Virus record (IMG/VR): IMGVR_UViG_3300009788_000003
Span: 25,324-89,323 of that record
Reading direction: 5' to 3' (one strand)
Origin: a virus
Length of the DNA stretch: 64,000 bases
Each line of letters opens with the position of its first letter. Position 1 is the stretch's first letter. Both the position numbers and the translations under genes were made by a program. The notes beneath the pieces were generated by a model, which saw only the letters and a program-made list of their open reading frames with translations, was not told the DNA's origin and did no database searches. Shown here in pieces: positions 1 through 7,785 of this stretch.

Positions 1-697
1 CATTACCCAGAACACCAAGAGCAGCAGAAGATTCTTCGATTGACTGTCCAAAGGCAGCAGCAACAGGGGCAACAAAAGCAAGTGCTTCACCCAACTGTTG
101 AACAGAAGTATTTGAATTCGCAGCAGTGGCAGCTAATACATCCGCAACCCTTCCCGCTTCAGAAGTGTCTATGTTAAAACCAGACAGTACATTTGAAGCA
201 ATGTCAGCAGCTTCAGCTAAACCAAGACCACCCGCAGCAGCAAGATTCAACGTACCTTCAAGGGCAGCTATTTGTTCGTTGGCATCAAAACCCGCACGGG
301 CTAAGAACTCTAAACCTTGCGCTGCTTCAGTCGCACTAAATACAGTTGTTGCACCCAACCTTCGGGCTTCTTCATTTAAGTTCTTAAATTCAACATCCGT
401 AACCCCTTTCGTAACGGCACGAACATTCTGCATAGCCTGATCGAATCTGGCAATCTCTTTAATTGCATTCGCAAATAAGGCTATACCTCCTAGAGTGACT
501 AACACTCTCGTTAAAGCACTTCCTGCGGATGAAGCCTTTTTAAAACCTGCGGCAAGGGCATTCCCACCAGAACCGGGCTTACCCCCTCGGAATTTTTGTA
601 CTTCATCATTGAGTTTCTTAACATCCTTTTGAACTTGCTTAAGCTGCTTAGTAGCTAAGTTCTGAGCGTCAATAATTATTTGAAGTCTGGTAGCCAT
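1..697 (-). CDS. tail tape measure protein, N-terminal part (runs off left edge)
   Basis: The first 232 codons of a tape measure protein, the rod that sets tail length and leads DNA ejection. The reading frame is open to the window edge, so the gene is truncated here. It starts MATRLQIIIDAQNL and continues with helical sequence, a hydrophobic stretch, and the segment ATTVFSATEAAQGLEFLARA followed by an Ala/Gly-rich stretch, which is typical of the TP901-type tape measure core. Its start lies only 4 nt beyond the stop of the frameshifted tail chaperone, the standard siphovirus order of tube, chaperones and tape measure. The Shine-Dalgarno is weak (TTAGG), which suggests translational coupling to the chaperone. 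Confidence 0.93.
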   Translation of the reverse strand, partial: MATRLQIIIDAQNLATKQLKQVQKDVKKLNDEVQKFRGGKPGSGGNALAAGFKKASSAGSALTRVLVTLGGIALFANAIKEIARFDQAMQNVRAVTKGVTDVEFKNLNEEARRLGATTVFSATEAAQGLEFLARAGFDANEQIAALEGTLNLAAAGGLGLAEAADIASNVLSGFNIDTSEAGRVADVLAATAANSNTSVQQLGEALAFVAPVAAAFGQSIEESSAALGVLGN

Positions 698-701
698 TGA
701 T

Positions 702-1339
702 TTAACCTAAGTCTTTTAAAGCACGTTTGTACTGTTTGTTATCAGCATGATATGCCATACGCATTACTCCCATCTGATCAGCATATTCCCCACGCTTTCT
801 TTTATTGGCTAAATAGAAGAAGGTAATTGCTTGGCATAGGGTATAACTTAATGCATTAATGTGACCGTGAGAAAGTAGGTATTCCCCTACCTGTGCGTAA
901 TATAATTTCCAATCTGTTACTATCCTTGCGTCTTCAGCGTCTTTCTGCTTTTTGGTCTTTACTTTGATTCCATCTTTTCCGCTAATTTCGGGATAAGTCC
1001 TTGTATCCTTTCTATCAGCTTTTTTAGCGCATCATAATCCGGTATTGTCAAATCCCAACATTTTTCAAAAGCAGTCAGTTGGGTAGTAAAAGGAAGGGAA
1101 GCTATTTTTTCCCACTCATCAGGTTCATTTGCAGAAAGGGCAACAACTTTAGCCATGAATTCAGGATACTGATCGGCAATAGAACCTAGTTCTAATCTGC
1201 TTTCCATCAGGGCTTCAAGTGGTTCTTTGTATTCTCCTATCAGCTTACCAAGATGTGTCAGGGTTAAACCCTGCACTTCAAACGATTGATCATTTGGCAG
1301 ATCGATTTTTTCGGTCTGCACAACAATATCTTTAAGCAT
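702..1339 (-). CDS. tail assembly chaperone, -1 frameshift product (gpGT-like)
   Basis: Extended form of the chaperone made by -1 ribosomal frameshifting at A AAA AAG (1025-1019). Frame 0 is read from 1339 to 1019; after the slip, reading resumes at base 1019 in the -1 frame and runs to TAA at 702-704. This gives about 212 residues: 107 shared plus 105 new. The -1 frame is closed upstream of the slip site by a TGA at about codon 101 and has no ATG near its beginning, so the downstream part is best explained as a frameshift extension. The extension contains a helical segment (WKLYYAQVGEYLLSHGHINA) and ends KRALKDLG just before the tape measure start. The AAA AAG slip is the same as in dnaX of E. 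coli. Confidence 0.85.
959..1339 (-). CDS. tail assembly chaperone (zero-frame product, lambda gpG-like role)
   Basis: A 126-residue acidic, helical protein (starts MLKDIVVQTEKIDLPND, ends KMESK) between the tail tube gene and the tape measure gene. Tail chaperones at this position bind the tape measure protein while the tube polymerises on it. The sequence shows no enzyme motif. Near the end, codons AAA AAG (1024-1019) preceded by A form the slippery heptamer A AAA AAG in the zero frame, and an open -1 frame continues past this stop for about 85 codons. That arrangement, rather than similarity, is the strongest evidence for the assignment. Confidence 0.85.
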   Translation of the reverse strand: MLKDIVVQTEKIDLPNDQSFEVQGLTLTHLGKLIGEYKEPLEALMESRLELGSIADQYPEFMAKVVALSANEPDEWEKIASLPFTTQLTAFEKCWDLTIPDYDALKKLIERIQGLIPKLAEKMESK

Positions 1340-1362
1340 GGTCTCATCTCATTGTGATTTAA

Positions 1363-1390
1363 AACAAGGGGGGAATTTCAACCCCCCAGA
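1363..1390 (-). terminator. hairpin after the tail tube gene
   Basis: On the minus strand GGGGGG and CCCCCC arms enclose TTGAAATT and are followed by TTGTTTT. It sits between the tail tube and chaperone genes, so it may be a leaky terminator that lowers chaperone and tape measure expression relative to the tube. Confidence 0.55.
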
Positions 1391-1394
1391 ATTA

Positions 1395-1412
1395 TTTGAT
1401 ACTAAGGTCAAA
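1395..1412 (+). repeat. 18-bp operator-like motif, copy 1
   Basis: TTTGATACTAAGGTCAAA, one base from the best consensus TTTGATACTAAGATCAAA. It lies directly after the stop codon of the tail tube gene and next to the hairpin at 1363. No promoter is seen beside it. Confidence 0.8.
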
Positions 1413-1413
1413 C

Positions 1414-2187
1414 TTAGTTAGTTGTAATCTGCCTTATAGTGAAATACTGGCTTCCACTTGACCGGGTTGGGTCAGTAAGGGCAGATGCTTCTACCACCAT
1501 TTCGGCAAGTTCTTCATTGATCAATGCCAGTTCTGCCAGTGGTTGAATTGAGCCTTTGTAAATATCGATTACAACAGGGTTTTCAGCATCAGCAGTATTC
1601 AGACCTTCAAAGCGAATCCAACGCTCAGGGGCAACAGAAGAAATGATTGCTTCAATTTGGTCATAACCTGCATGATCGTAATCGACAAAGATAACTTGAA
1701 GATCAGTGATTGCGCCAGTGCTCAGGACTTTGATTGAACCCGTTTCCGCATTCAGTTCATAGTCAGTGTCCAGAACGTAAGTGATAGTCGGGGTTGCATC
1801 ATCACCGACAATAACTGAAGACACTTTGATGTGATCAAGTGACGCCCACTTGTCATGCTGAGCAGTAAGCAGTTCATCAGAAATGGAAGCACCCACAACA
1901 GCAGCAGTTGTGCCGTAAAGGGCAAGGGCAAGATTGTCATTGTCGATAGATTCCATTGTCATTGCAATGGTCACAATAGTTTCCTGCACGATTTCTTTAT
2001 CGATACCCCGCACACCAGTACATGATTCTTTGTGTTGGAATACGGTTGTCTCTACACCGATTGTAAGGGCAGACACGTTACCAACAGGACGAAAACCTTC
2101 TGGTTCTCCCGTAACAGGGTCTTTCGTTGCAACCAGTACAGAGCCTTGACCGGAGAAATATTGATTAGTTACGCATGAATTAGTCAT
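1414..2187 (-). CDS. major tail (tube) protein
   Basis: A 257-residue protein predicted to form the tail tube. It is rich in beta-type sequence (VSALTIGVETTVFQHKES, then a TIAMTMESIDNDNLALAL segment), with the immunoglobulin-like or tube-like spread of short strands and few charged helices expected of tube subunits. The gene lies between the tail terminator-like gene and the frameshifted chaperone, which is where siphovirus tube genes sit. The motif YVLDTDYELNAETGSIKV resembles a repeated hairpin seen in many tube proteins that carry a Tyr-Glu strand pair. No sheath gene is adjacent, so the tail is probably non-contractile. A hairpin and an operator-like motif follow the stop codon. Confidence 0.8.
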   Translation of the reverse strand: MTNSCVTNQYFSGQGSVLVATKDPVTGEPEGFRPVGNVSALTIGVETTVFQHKESCTGVRGIDKEIVQETIVTIAMTMESIDNDNLALALYGTTAAVVGASISDELLTAQHDKWASLDHIKVSSVIVGDDATPTITYVLDTDYELNAETGSIKVLSTGAITDLQVIFVDYDHAGYDQIEAIISSVAPERWIRFEGLNTADAENPVVIDIYKGSIQPLAELALINEELAEMVVEASALTDPTRSSGSQYFTIRQITTN

Positions 2188-2204
2188 TTATCAAACCTCT
2201 ATAT

Positions 2205-2414
2205 TTAAGAAATAATGCCCCGTGCTCTTAATTTCCTTGCCGAAGCAGGGTTATCAAAGACAATGACATCACCAGATTTATACGAGACACCCCTATGAGT
2301 GTGTGCCGCAACTACAACAGTACCAGTGTCTTCTGCTTCATCAATAACAGATTCAGCATCAACACTCGCATCATTGTCGGAGTCCTTAACTTTCAGCTTT
2401 TTCTTACGAGCCAT
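2205..2414 (-). CDS. small conserved phage protein (H-x-G...GD type)
   Basis: A 69-residue protein with a Lys-rich start (MARKKKLKVKDSD), an acidic middle and a C-terminal fold with AAHTHRGVSYKSGDVIVFDN and a final ARKLRARGII helix. The H-x-G-x-x-Y-x-x-GD pattern is common in short phage proteins encoded beside head-tail joining genes. Its function is not known. It lies 17 nt upstream of the tail tube gene and is presumably co-transcribed with it. Confidence 0.7.
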   Translation of the reverse strand: MARKKKLKVKDSDNDASVDAESVIDEAEDTGTVVVAAHTHRGVSYKSGDVIVFDNPASARKLRARGIIS

Positions 2415-2463
2415 AAAAAAACCTCAAATAGTTATCGTGAGACTACAACTACCTAACATCAAA

Positions 2464-2895
2464 TTAAAGTATTATTTGATATGCTGTAACCCATCTTTGC
2501 CTATAAATCAACTTATCATCCACCCCAAAACTAGGGGATTCAGATTCCAGATTCCAACTTCTTGTAGTAGCACTGGTATTACATGCCATTGCTTTTCTTA
2601 ATCTTTGGAGAATTTCCGTTGCTGTGGGAACAACATTGAGACCTTGAACTTGGTTTAATGATTCAGCTTTTGCCACCAAATACAGATCAAAAACAACATC
2701 ATGCTTCTTACCTGCTATACGCATTCCCGCATAATGAAAAATCAGACAAGGCAAAGACAACCGTGTATGTGCTGCACTTAATTGGGATGGGTCATAGAGA
2801 TACAGGGATTTTTTATTTAGCTCAGACACAGTATTTACCTGAGTTTCAATATCCTCCTTCAGTGCCGTAATAACATCTGTTGCTGTAGTGGTCAT
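2464..2895 (-). CDS. probable tail terminator protein
   Basis: A 143-residue protein placed between the tail completion gene and the tail tube gene. It starts MTTTATDVITALKEDIETQV, an amphipathic helix, followed by CLIFHYAGMRIAGKKHDVVFDLYLVAKAES, a strand-rich stretch, and a second helix TATEILQRLRKAMACNT. The alpha-beta layout, size and gene order resemble tail terminators (lambda gpU, HK97 gp10-neighbour type), which cap the tube and join it to the head. The assignment rests mainly on position. The start overlaps the previous gene by 4 nt (ATGA). Confidence 0.6.
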   Translation of the reverse strand: MTTTATDVITALKEDIETQVNTVSELNKKSLYLYDPSQLSAAHTRLSLPCLIFHYAGMRIAGKKHDVVFDLYLVAKAESLNQVQGLNVVPTATEILQRLRKAMACNTSATTRSWNLESESPSFGVDDKLIYRQRWVTAYQIIL

Positions 2896-3335
2896 CGTAG
2901 TGCAAGTTTAACACGAGCCTCAATTATTCTTTTAACTCCTTCTTCATCTTCAGGACTTATTCCCAGAAATTCCCGCTTTGGAAATTGAACCCCATCAACT
3001 TCAAGACCAAATTGATGTATGTCTGCATAAGGAAGATCGGTAGAAATGATTCTTACTCCCGGCCCTCCCCGTGTCAATTCAATGCTGTTGAATAAATCAC
3101 CTGAATCAAATAAGGTTCCCCCACCAAGACCACCTGCTTGTCTATTCTTGGCAGCTTGGGATACTTCCCATGTGGTTCCATCAGTGGCTTCCTGTCTTAA
3201 GAATCTGGTTTTGATTTGATTGAGGATGAAGGCTCCCGCAGCATCTAAAATATCTTCCGTGTTGGTTGCCAACTCCATAGCATTAAGTGCCTTCTGGATG
3301 TCTTCAAACCCTTCTGCGAGAATACTTGCAGCCAT
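2892..3335 (-). CDS. tail completion / virion morphogenesis protein (Mu gpG, GpS-like)
   Basis: A 147-residue protein of the phage virion morphogenesis family. It has an N-terminal helix pair (EDIQKALNAMELATNTEDIL), a KTRFLRQEATDGTTWEVS stretch and a C-terminal QFPKREFLGISPEDEEGVKRI, where the PxREFLGxS-x-x-D pattern is a hallmark of this family. These proteins act at the head-tail junction or in tail completion. The gene lies 1 nt from the connector gene upstream and overlaps the terminator-like gene downstream, so the cluster reads connector, completion, terminator, tube. Confidence 0.8.
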   Translation of the reverse strand: MAASILAEGFEDIQKALNAMELATNTEDILDAAGAFILNQIKTRFLRQEATDGTTWEVSQAAKNRQAGGLGGGTLFDSGDLFNSIELTRGGPGVRIISTDLPYADIHQFGLEVDGVQFPKREFLGISPEDEEGVKRIIEARVKLALR

Positions 3336-3336
3336 T

Positions 3337-4005
3337 TTAGAACTGGTCTATTGGGTCTAAATGCAGGGGGGCAACACGAATATTATTATCAACCAGATAA
3401 GCCAGATTCCCAGAGAAAGCATCCGCAGGAACATCTTTGGAAGGATTGGTTAGTTGATATATTTCCCGCGCCTTAATTAATCCCGCTTCCTTAAGCCACT
3501 CAGGAACACCATCATAAATCCTACCGTCTTCCGTGCTAATGTTGGCAAACCCATGATCGTAGGTGATACGAAATAAATATTCAAAAAAGAAATCTGGAAT
3601 TCTTCGACTAATGGTTATCAGATCACTATTGAAACCAGTGACATCAAATTTAACGGTTCCTTTGTCGGTATTGATCTTCAGAAATTTGGGGTCAATCGAA
3701 GTGGCATTAACTAAATCGTCTTCCGTGATTCCAAACAGAACATCCACAGAATTAGTGGTTTCATCAATGAAGGCATTAGTAACACGAAACTTTAAATACC
3801 GTTCACCACGTACTGCGGTATCCCGGTCAATCAGAAAGTCCTCAATAACAGCAACCCCCGCATCAAGTTCACCCAATCGAAAAATATCTTTAAGTTGGAT
3901 AGTCGCAGACTTTAACGATTCGTATAGCAGGGGTCTTAATCCCTGTGCATCAATGGCATTAATACGAAGAATTAAGTCATCTACTGATGCAAGGGGAAGT
4001 GTCAT
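3337..4005 (-). CDS. probable head-tail connector / neck protein
   Basis: A 222-residue protein between the capsid genes and the tail completion gene. It starts MTLPLASVDDLILRINAIDA and contains a long strand-rich centre (ERYLKFRVTNAFIDETTNSV, DKGTVKFDVTGFNSDLITIS) and a helical end. It has no recognisable catalytic motif. Position suggests a head completion or adaptor protein binding under the portal. It overlaps nothing and starts 3 nt from the lysine-rich gene upstream. The product could equally be a structural protein of another type. Confidence 0.5.
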   Translation of the reverse strand: MTLPLASVDDLILRINAIDAQGLRPLLYESLKSATIQLKDIFRLGELDAGVAVIEDFLIDRDTAVRGERYLKFRVTNAFIDETTNSVDVLFGITEDDLVNATSIDPKFLKINTDKGTVKFDVTGFNSDLITISRRIPDFFFEYLFRITYDHGFANISTEDGRIYDGVPEWLKEAGLIKAREIYQLTNPSKDVPADAFSGNLAYLVDNNIRVAPLHLDPIDQF

Positions 4006-4008
4006 AAA

Positions 4009-4389
4009 TTAAACCTGTACTACGTTGCTTGATTTCTCAGTTTTGGCAGTCGGCTTTTTCAGCTTGGGGGATTTTTTCTTTGCCGTACTTTTCTTTGCTG
4101 CGGATTTCTTCGGTTTGGTACTAACCTGTTTTAGTGGTTGCGCCTCTCCTGCCACCGATACTTGTTTTGGAACAACAGGGGCATCAGGAACGTAATCTTC
4201 AATTTGAAGACTGACTACCGGAACACTCCCAACATTGGCAGGGTCAACAATACCGAACATGGGCATATCTTTGTCCATCAAACTACAAAGAGTCATACCC
4301 ATATCTTCGGGTACATCGTAGATACGCGCCTTCCGATATAGGAAGTTATCTTTTAGGAATCTTTTTGCAACAGTTAAACGAACTAACAT
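4009..4389 (-). CDS. structural-region protein with a lysine-rich histone H1-like tail
   Basis: A 126-residue protein. Residues 1-80 form a compact domain (MLVRLTVAKRFLKDNFLYRK). The rest is a low-complexity Lys/Ala/Pro tail with KPKKSAAKKSTAKKKSPK repeats like those of histone H1 or of bacterial DNA-compacting proteins. It sits between the capsid/decoration-size gene and the connector, so it is probably a virion or assembly protein. The tail may touch packaged DNA or be disordered; its function is not known. A palindromic hairpin lies just upstream. Confidence 0.6.
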   Translation of the reverse strand: MLVRLTVAKRFLKDNFLYRKARIYDVPEDMGMTLCSLMDKDMPMFGIVDPANVGSVPVVSLQIEDYVPDAPVVPKQVSVAGEAQPLKQVSTKPKKSAAKKSTAKKKSPKLKKPTAKTEKSSNVVQV

Positions 4390-4417
4390 GGTAATTAACC
4401 TCTCAGTCTCATTAAAA

Positions 4418-4443
4418 GTAAGACCCGTATTTCAGGGTCTTAC
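4418..4443 (-). terminator. perfect hairpin between gene 4459 and gene 4389
   Basis: GTAAGACCC (4418-4426) pairs with GGGTCTTAC (4435-4443) over an 8-nt loop, followed on the minus strand by TTTT. It is probably a partial terminator or mRNA processing/stability hairpin after the capsid genes. Confidence 0.6.
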
Positions 4444-4458
4444 CATACTAACAAGAGA

Positions 4459-4707
4459 TTAGAAAATTACAATATCAATCGTATCGTCTGCGGCCCAATC
4501 AACACCACCAGTATTGTCAATACTAACAACATCAGTACCGACAGTAATAAGACCGTCCCATGCGACAAGAACACCTACTCTTCGCACTGTGACAAGCGCA
4601 CCAGTAGCAGCAGATGAATCCGTATTAAAAGCAATGACCGCATCAGAAACATTCCCGGCAGTGACAACGTGCCGAAGACCTAAACATTTACCCATTTCCA
4701 TCTTCAT
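4459..4707 (-). CDS. small beta-rich protein next to the capsid gene (possible decoration protein)
   Basis: An 82-residue protein starting MKMEMGKCLGLRHVVTAGN, with alternating hydrophobic strands (ALVTVRRVGVLVAWDGLITV) and few charges. It is encoded directly downstream of the major capsid gene, a usual place for capsid decoration proteins. That role is inferred from position and composition only. The RBS is AAGAGGATATGAAG. Confidence 0.45.
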   Translation of the reverse strand: MKMEMGKCLGLRHVVTAGNVSDAVIAFNTDSSAATGALVTVRRVGVLVAWDGLITVGTDVVSIDNTGGVDWAADDTIDIVIF

Positions 4708-4732
4708 ATCCTCTTAAGTTGAAGGGATTGAA

Positions 4733-4757
4733 TCAGGGGGAATTACTCCCCCCCATT
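4733..4757 (-). terminator. G/C-run hairpin after the capsid gene
   Basis: On the minus strand GGGGGGG and CCCCC enclose AGTAATT right after the capsid gene stop. There is no clear T run, so it is more likely a stability hairpin or weak terminator. Confidence 0.4.
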
Positions 4758-4767
4758 TCAACTCGGA

Positions 4768-5742
4768 TTAGCCGATGTTAATGTACTTAACCACTGCTTC
4801 TTCTTCTTCGTACTTGAAGTCGATTCGCAGGGTCATGACAATAACGAAAACGCGCTCAGTGATAATCTTATCAACTTCGACAGACAGTTGACGCTGAATA
4901 CCCCAGATCATGTTATTCGGATTGGTGAAGAGTCCATTCGCGGCAGGCATAACAGCAGCACCTTCGACCTTTGTTCCCAAAGCCCAAAGAATCGGAGTTA
5001 CCTGATCATTGACGGTATCACCACCGTTGGTTTCCCGGTTAGCACGAGTGTCCTGATACTCAGTATAGTTGTCCATACTCACGAAGTTTTTCAACTGCGC
5101 CAATGTGCCTTTGTACTGATCAGGAAGGGTTTTGATACCATTCTTGAACAGAGTACGAGAAACGACAGCAGCCCCGTTATCGACCACATTCGAAGTGGCA
5201 GCAACAAGGAAACCATCCAACAGGGCAAGATACGCATCACCGGAACCTGTGTCACCCAGAATCGCTAATTCTTCTAGGTCAATGGCAACACGTTCTGCCA
5301 TCATCTCCATGATGGTATCTTTAAAGTCACCCTGAACAACACCGGAACCTGTCATGCTTGGGTCTGCGTTAATGCTTGCACCACCCTGTTCAATGTTGTC
5401 TTCGATAACATCGTAAGGCAACCGGACTTCAGCAATAACTTCCTTGGTAGTCAGTTGCACTTGCTCAGTGGTTGCTTTACTGCGCCGATTGGTTGGGGAT
5501 GTATCTTCATCCAGTGCCGTGCCAGAAATCGCAGGCATCAGGATTCTATCACCAAATCCAATCTTGTCGATGTTACGTTGGGGAGAACTCATCACAACAG
5601 TACGCATCTGGTTAAGGATGGTAGGTGTAGTTCTGAGCTTGCGAATAAATGCGGCAGCTTGTTCTGGATTTAACAGACCACCAGAAGCCAAGTCTGCAAG
5701 CGTCATATCCGCTTTTTGGATAATCTTACTATTAGAAGACAT
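4768..5742 (-). CDS. major capsid protein (HK97 fold)
   Basis: A 324-residue capsid protein. It begins with a helix-rich N-terminal arm (ADMTLADLASGGLLNPEQAA, AAFIRKLRTTPTILNQMR), continues with a region typical of the E-loop and spine helix (VQLTTKEVIAEVRLPYDVIE, MEMMAERVAIDLEELAILGD) and ends in P-domain and A-domain strands, including VFVIVMTLRIDFKYEEEEAV. This architecture is typical of HK97-fold capsid proteins encoded after an XkdF-type protease. The gene order is protease, scaffold, capsid. No long N-terminal delta domain is visible, consistent with a separate scaffold protein. Confidence 0.93.
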   Translation of the reverse strand: MSSNSKIIQKADMTLADLASGGLLNPEQAAAFIRKLRTTPTILNQMRTVVMSSPQRNIDKIGFGDRILMPAISGTALDEDTSPTNRRSKATTEQVQLTTKEVIAEVRLPYDVIEDNIEQGGASINADPSMTGSGVVQGDFKDTIMEMMAERVAIDLEELAILGDTGSGDAYLALLDGFLVAATSNVVDNGAAVVSRTLFKNGIKTLPDQYKGTLAQLKNFVSMDNYTEYQDTRANRETNGGDTVNDQVTPILWALGTKVEGAAVMPAANGLFTNPNNMIWGIQRQLSVEVDKIITERVFVIVMTLRIDFKYEEEEAVVKYINIG

Positions 5743-5780
5743 ATTTAATACTCCAATTTACAAAAGTTACAATTTAAAGA

Positions 5781-6968
5781 CTAAGATAGCTCAACGTCAC
5801 CGAAGTCCAACACATTATCCCACTTCACTGCTTTAGCTTTCTTCGGTTCAGCTTCAGAGTTATCTTCGGCTTCCTCAGAGTTGACAGTACCCGCTAGGGC
5901 TTCATCAGTCTTTTTTACCTTGGCTTCCAGATCAGTCAATCGATCAGAAAGTTCTTTCATCGCTTCAGTCTGGGAAGTTTTAAGTTCCGCAAGACCATCC
6001 ACGATACCAGTTAAAGATTTGGTCATTGCTGCAATAGCATCTTCCGAACCTTCAGCTTGGGTTCCATCCGGGTCTTTCGATACGGCTTCTTCTGAATCAT
6101 CACCATCTGCCCCGGCATCTTCATCATCACCGTTTTCATCAGACCCATTTTCATCATCACCGTTTTCATCCGCACCGGAATCATCCGCACCAGAAGAATC
6201 TTCAGCTACAGCATCATCTTCTTCTTCCTCCCCATCTTCATCATCCTGCTTCGTAGTTTCCTTTGCAGGCTTTTTCTTGGAAGCTTTTTTCGGGGGGGCT
6301 TTTTTCGGTGCATTCAGCAAACCCTTTTCAACTTCCACTACAATTTCTTCAGCTTTGAAAGCCTGAACAGGGATTGTAGAAAGGATTGCATCGATGTACC
6401 CGCCGAAATCCGAAATTGCCTTTTGCACGGCTTCTTTGGTTTCAGCAGCATCACCTTCAGAGAAGATAATATTCCCAACAGTTTCATTGAGAATTTCATT
6501 GGCGATATGATAGGAAGGCGCAAATCCTGCCTTCGTAATATTTTCGATGAATGAATTGCTGTCTGGAAAAGCCAGAAGACCTTTCTCTACTCCGACAACA
6601 ATCAGTGCGACCTCATCTGAGATTTTCAATGCAACGGCATCTTTCATTTCATCAGACTTGGTAAACATCAGGGTTACACTTTCGTTTTCCCCTTCTGTTA
6701 CGTGGTCAACTTCAAAACCCCCATCAGCAAGGGCTTTGGTATAAACTTCCTGATCAGCCGATTTTGCTAATACAACTGCAACAACCGCAGGGTCTAGTTT
6801 GGTTTCATCTTTCCAAACAAAAAGATTTGAAATATTCATGGTGGGTTCTCCATCAGATTTTACGATACGAAAAGGAATGCGATTCGCACCACGCTTAACT
6901 AAAGAGATTATATTCACATCCATTTCCGAAAGTTCACGGGCTTGGATTACTACCTTTTTACGGGTCAT
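5781..6968 (-). CDS. scaffold protein with acidic low-complexity centre (XkdF-linked)
   Basis: A 395-residue protein between the protease and capsid genes, overlapping the protease gene by ATGA (6965-6968). Residues 1-35 (ELSEMDVNIISLVKRGANRI) match the short conserved start seen in phage proteins associated with XkdF proteases, where a lysine/arginine-glycine step may be a cleavage point. The centre is Lys/Ala-rich, then about 60 residues of Asp, Glu, Gly and Asn repeats (DENGDDENGSDENGDDEDAG). The C-terminal third is coiled-coil (AMTKSLTGIVDGLAELKTSQ), as in scaffold proteins. It probably forms the core around which the capsid assembles and is then degraded. Confidence 0.75.
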   Translation of the reverse strand: MTRKKVVIQARELSEMDVNIISLVKRGANRIPFRIVKSDGEPTMNISNLFVWKDETKLDPAVVAVVLAKSADQEVYTKALADGGFEVDHVTEGENESVTLMFTKSDEMKDAVALKISDEVALIVVGVEKGLLAFPDSNSFIENITKAGFAPSYHIANEILNETVGNIIFSEGDAAETKEAVQKAISDFGGYIDAILSTIPVQAFKAEEIVVEVEKGLLNAPKKAPPKKASKKKPAKETTKQDDEDGEEEEDDAVAEDSSGADDSGADENGDDENGSDENGDDEDAGADGDDSEEAVSKDPDGTQAEGSEDAIAAMTKSLTGIVDGLAELKTSQTEAMKELSDRLTDLEAKVKKTDEALAGTVNSEEAEDNSEAEPKKAKAVKWDNVLDFGDVELS

Positions 6969-7699
6969 TGCGTGTATACCTCAACGAAGCTAAATCGGTG
7001 TGCATGGTCATTGGTCTCTTCGGTAATAGTACCTCGCTTGATAAGGTGTACATGATCAGCATTGTCATCAATCGTTTTGCCCCCAAGAAAATTCCCTTCA
7101 TCATCGAAGTGAACCTTGAAAACATGTTTATGATTCTGCTCTTTATCTGTTTCACCTTTAACAAACTCTGGAATTTCAATTTCCAGTTCAGTATCTTTAC
7201 CTTGCCCTACACCATCTAATGAGAAGCCATTAATCTCCCCACTCTTTATAAGTTCCCAAACGGCATCATCCATAATTTTGATTCCTGCAACCCAAGCATT
7301 TTCAATAAAGTCTGGGTCTCCCTTGCGAACTATAAAACTTTCGACCACAGCAGCAGCAATTTCATCCCTGCTATGATTTACATCAACCTTTGTTACCCTG
7401 CCATTTGCCAGAAACCCATGCCCCATCTCACGCACAGTTTCAATAGTCATAAAATCATTATCTGAATCTGGGGTATTAGGAACATAGACTTCAGCGTAAA
7501 CAATCTGTAGTTCCTCATCTATTTTTTTGATATTCATCAAATGATTTTTGGTAACAGTCTCATCTTTTTCAAACTGAGAAAAACAAACCGCAGCCCTTTG
7601 GTCTGTATCAGGAAAATCTTTAACTGCTGTTGGATTACTCATGCAACGCGCAATAAAATTATCCCTTGATTCACCCGTATTAGGTGTGGGTAACGGCAT
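6965..7699 (-). CDS. prohead maturation protease, XkdF-like
   Basis: A 244-residue protein of the phage serine protease XkdF family. Family-like segments include LQIVYAEVYVPNTPDSDNDF, KVDVNHSRDEIAAAVVESF, DFIENAWVAGIKIMDDAVWE and IKSGEINGFSLDGVG; the His in VNHS and the Ser in GFSLDG are the likely catalytic residues of this herpes-protease-like fold. The N-terminus has a short helical domain (FIARCMSNPTAVKDFPDTDQ). The C-terminus carries three H-x-H motifs (NHKHVF, DHVHLI, DHAHRF) that recall those at the end of the portal protein. It cleaves scaffold and capsid during maturation. The gene overlaps the scaffold gene by 4 nt. Confidence 0.85.
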   Translation of the reverse strand: MPLPTPNTGESRDNFIARCMSNPTAVKDFPDTDQRAAVCFSQFEKDETVTKNHLMNIKKIDEELQIVYAEVYVPNTPDSDNDFMTIETVREMGHGFLANGRVTKVDVNHSRDEIAAAVVESFIVRKGDPDFIENAWVAGIKIMDDAVWELIKSGEINGFSLDGVGQGKDTELEIEIPEFVKGETDKEQNHKHVFKVHFDDEGNFLGGKTIDDNADHVHLIKRGTITEETNDHAHRFSFVEVYTQ

Positions 7700-7764
7700 T
7701 TTTTCTCAAAGCCAATAATCTATGTGTGTAATTTAGAACTACCTAACGCGAATCGCAAGGATTT

Positions 7765-7782
7765 TTTGATACTAAGGTCAAA
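7765..7782 (+). repeat. 18-bp operator-like motif, copy 2
   Basis: TTTGATACTAAGGTCAAA between the stop of the small acidic gene (7786) and the protease gene. It is identical to the copy at 1395. Confidence 0.8.
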
Positions 7783-7785
7783 CGA

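Noticed and set aside
3001-3335. CRISPR array or tandem repeats anywhere in the window.
   Set aside because: No regularly spaced repeat of 24-40 bp was seen; the only dispersed repeat is the 18-bp operator-like motif.
5881-6366. A 161-residue plus-strand frame opposite the scaffold gene.
   Set aside because: It is Ser/Ala low complexity, the mirror of the Asp/Glu-rich coding strand, and has no ribosome site.
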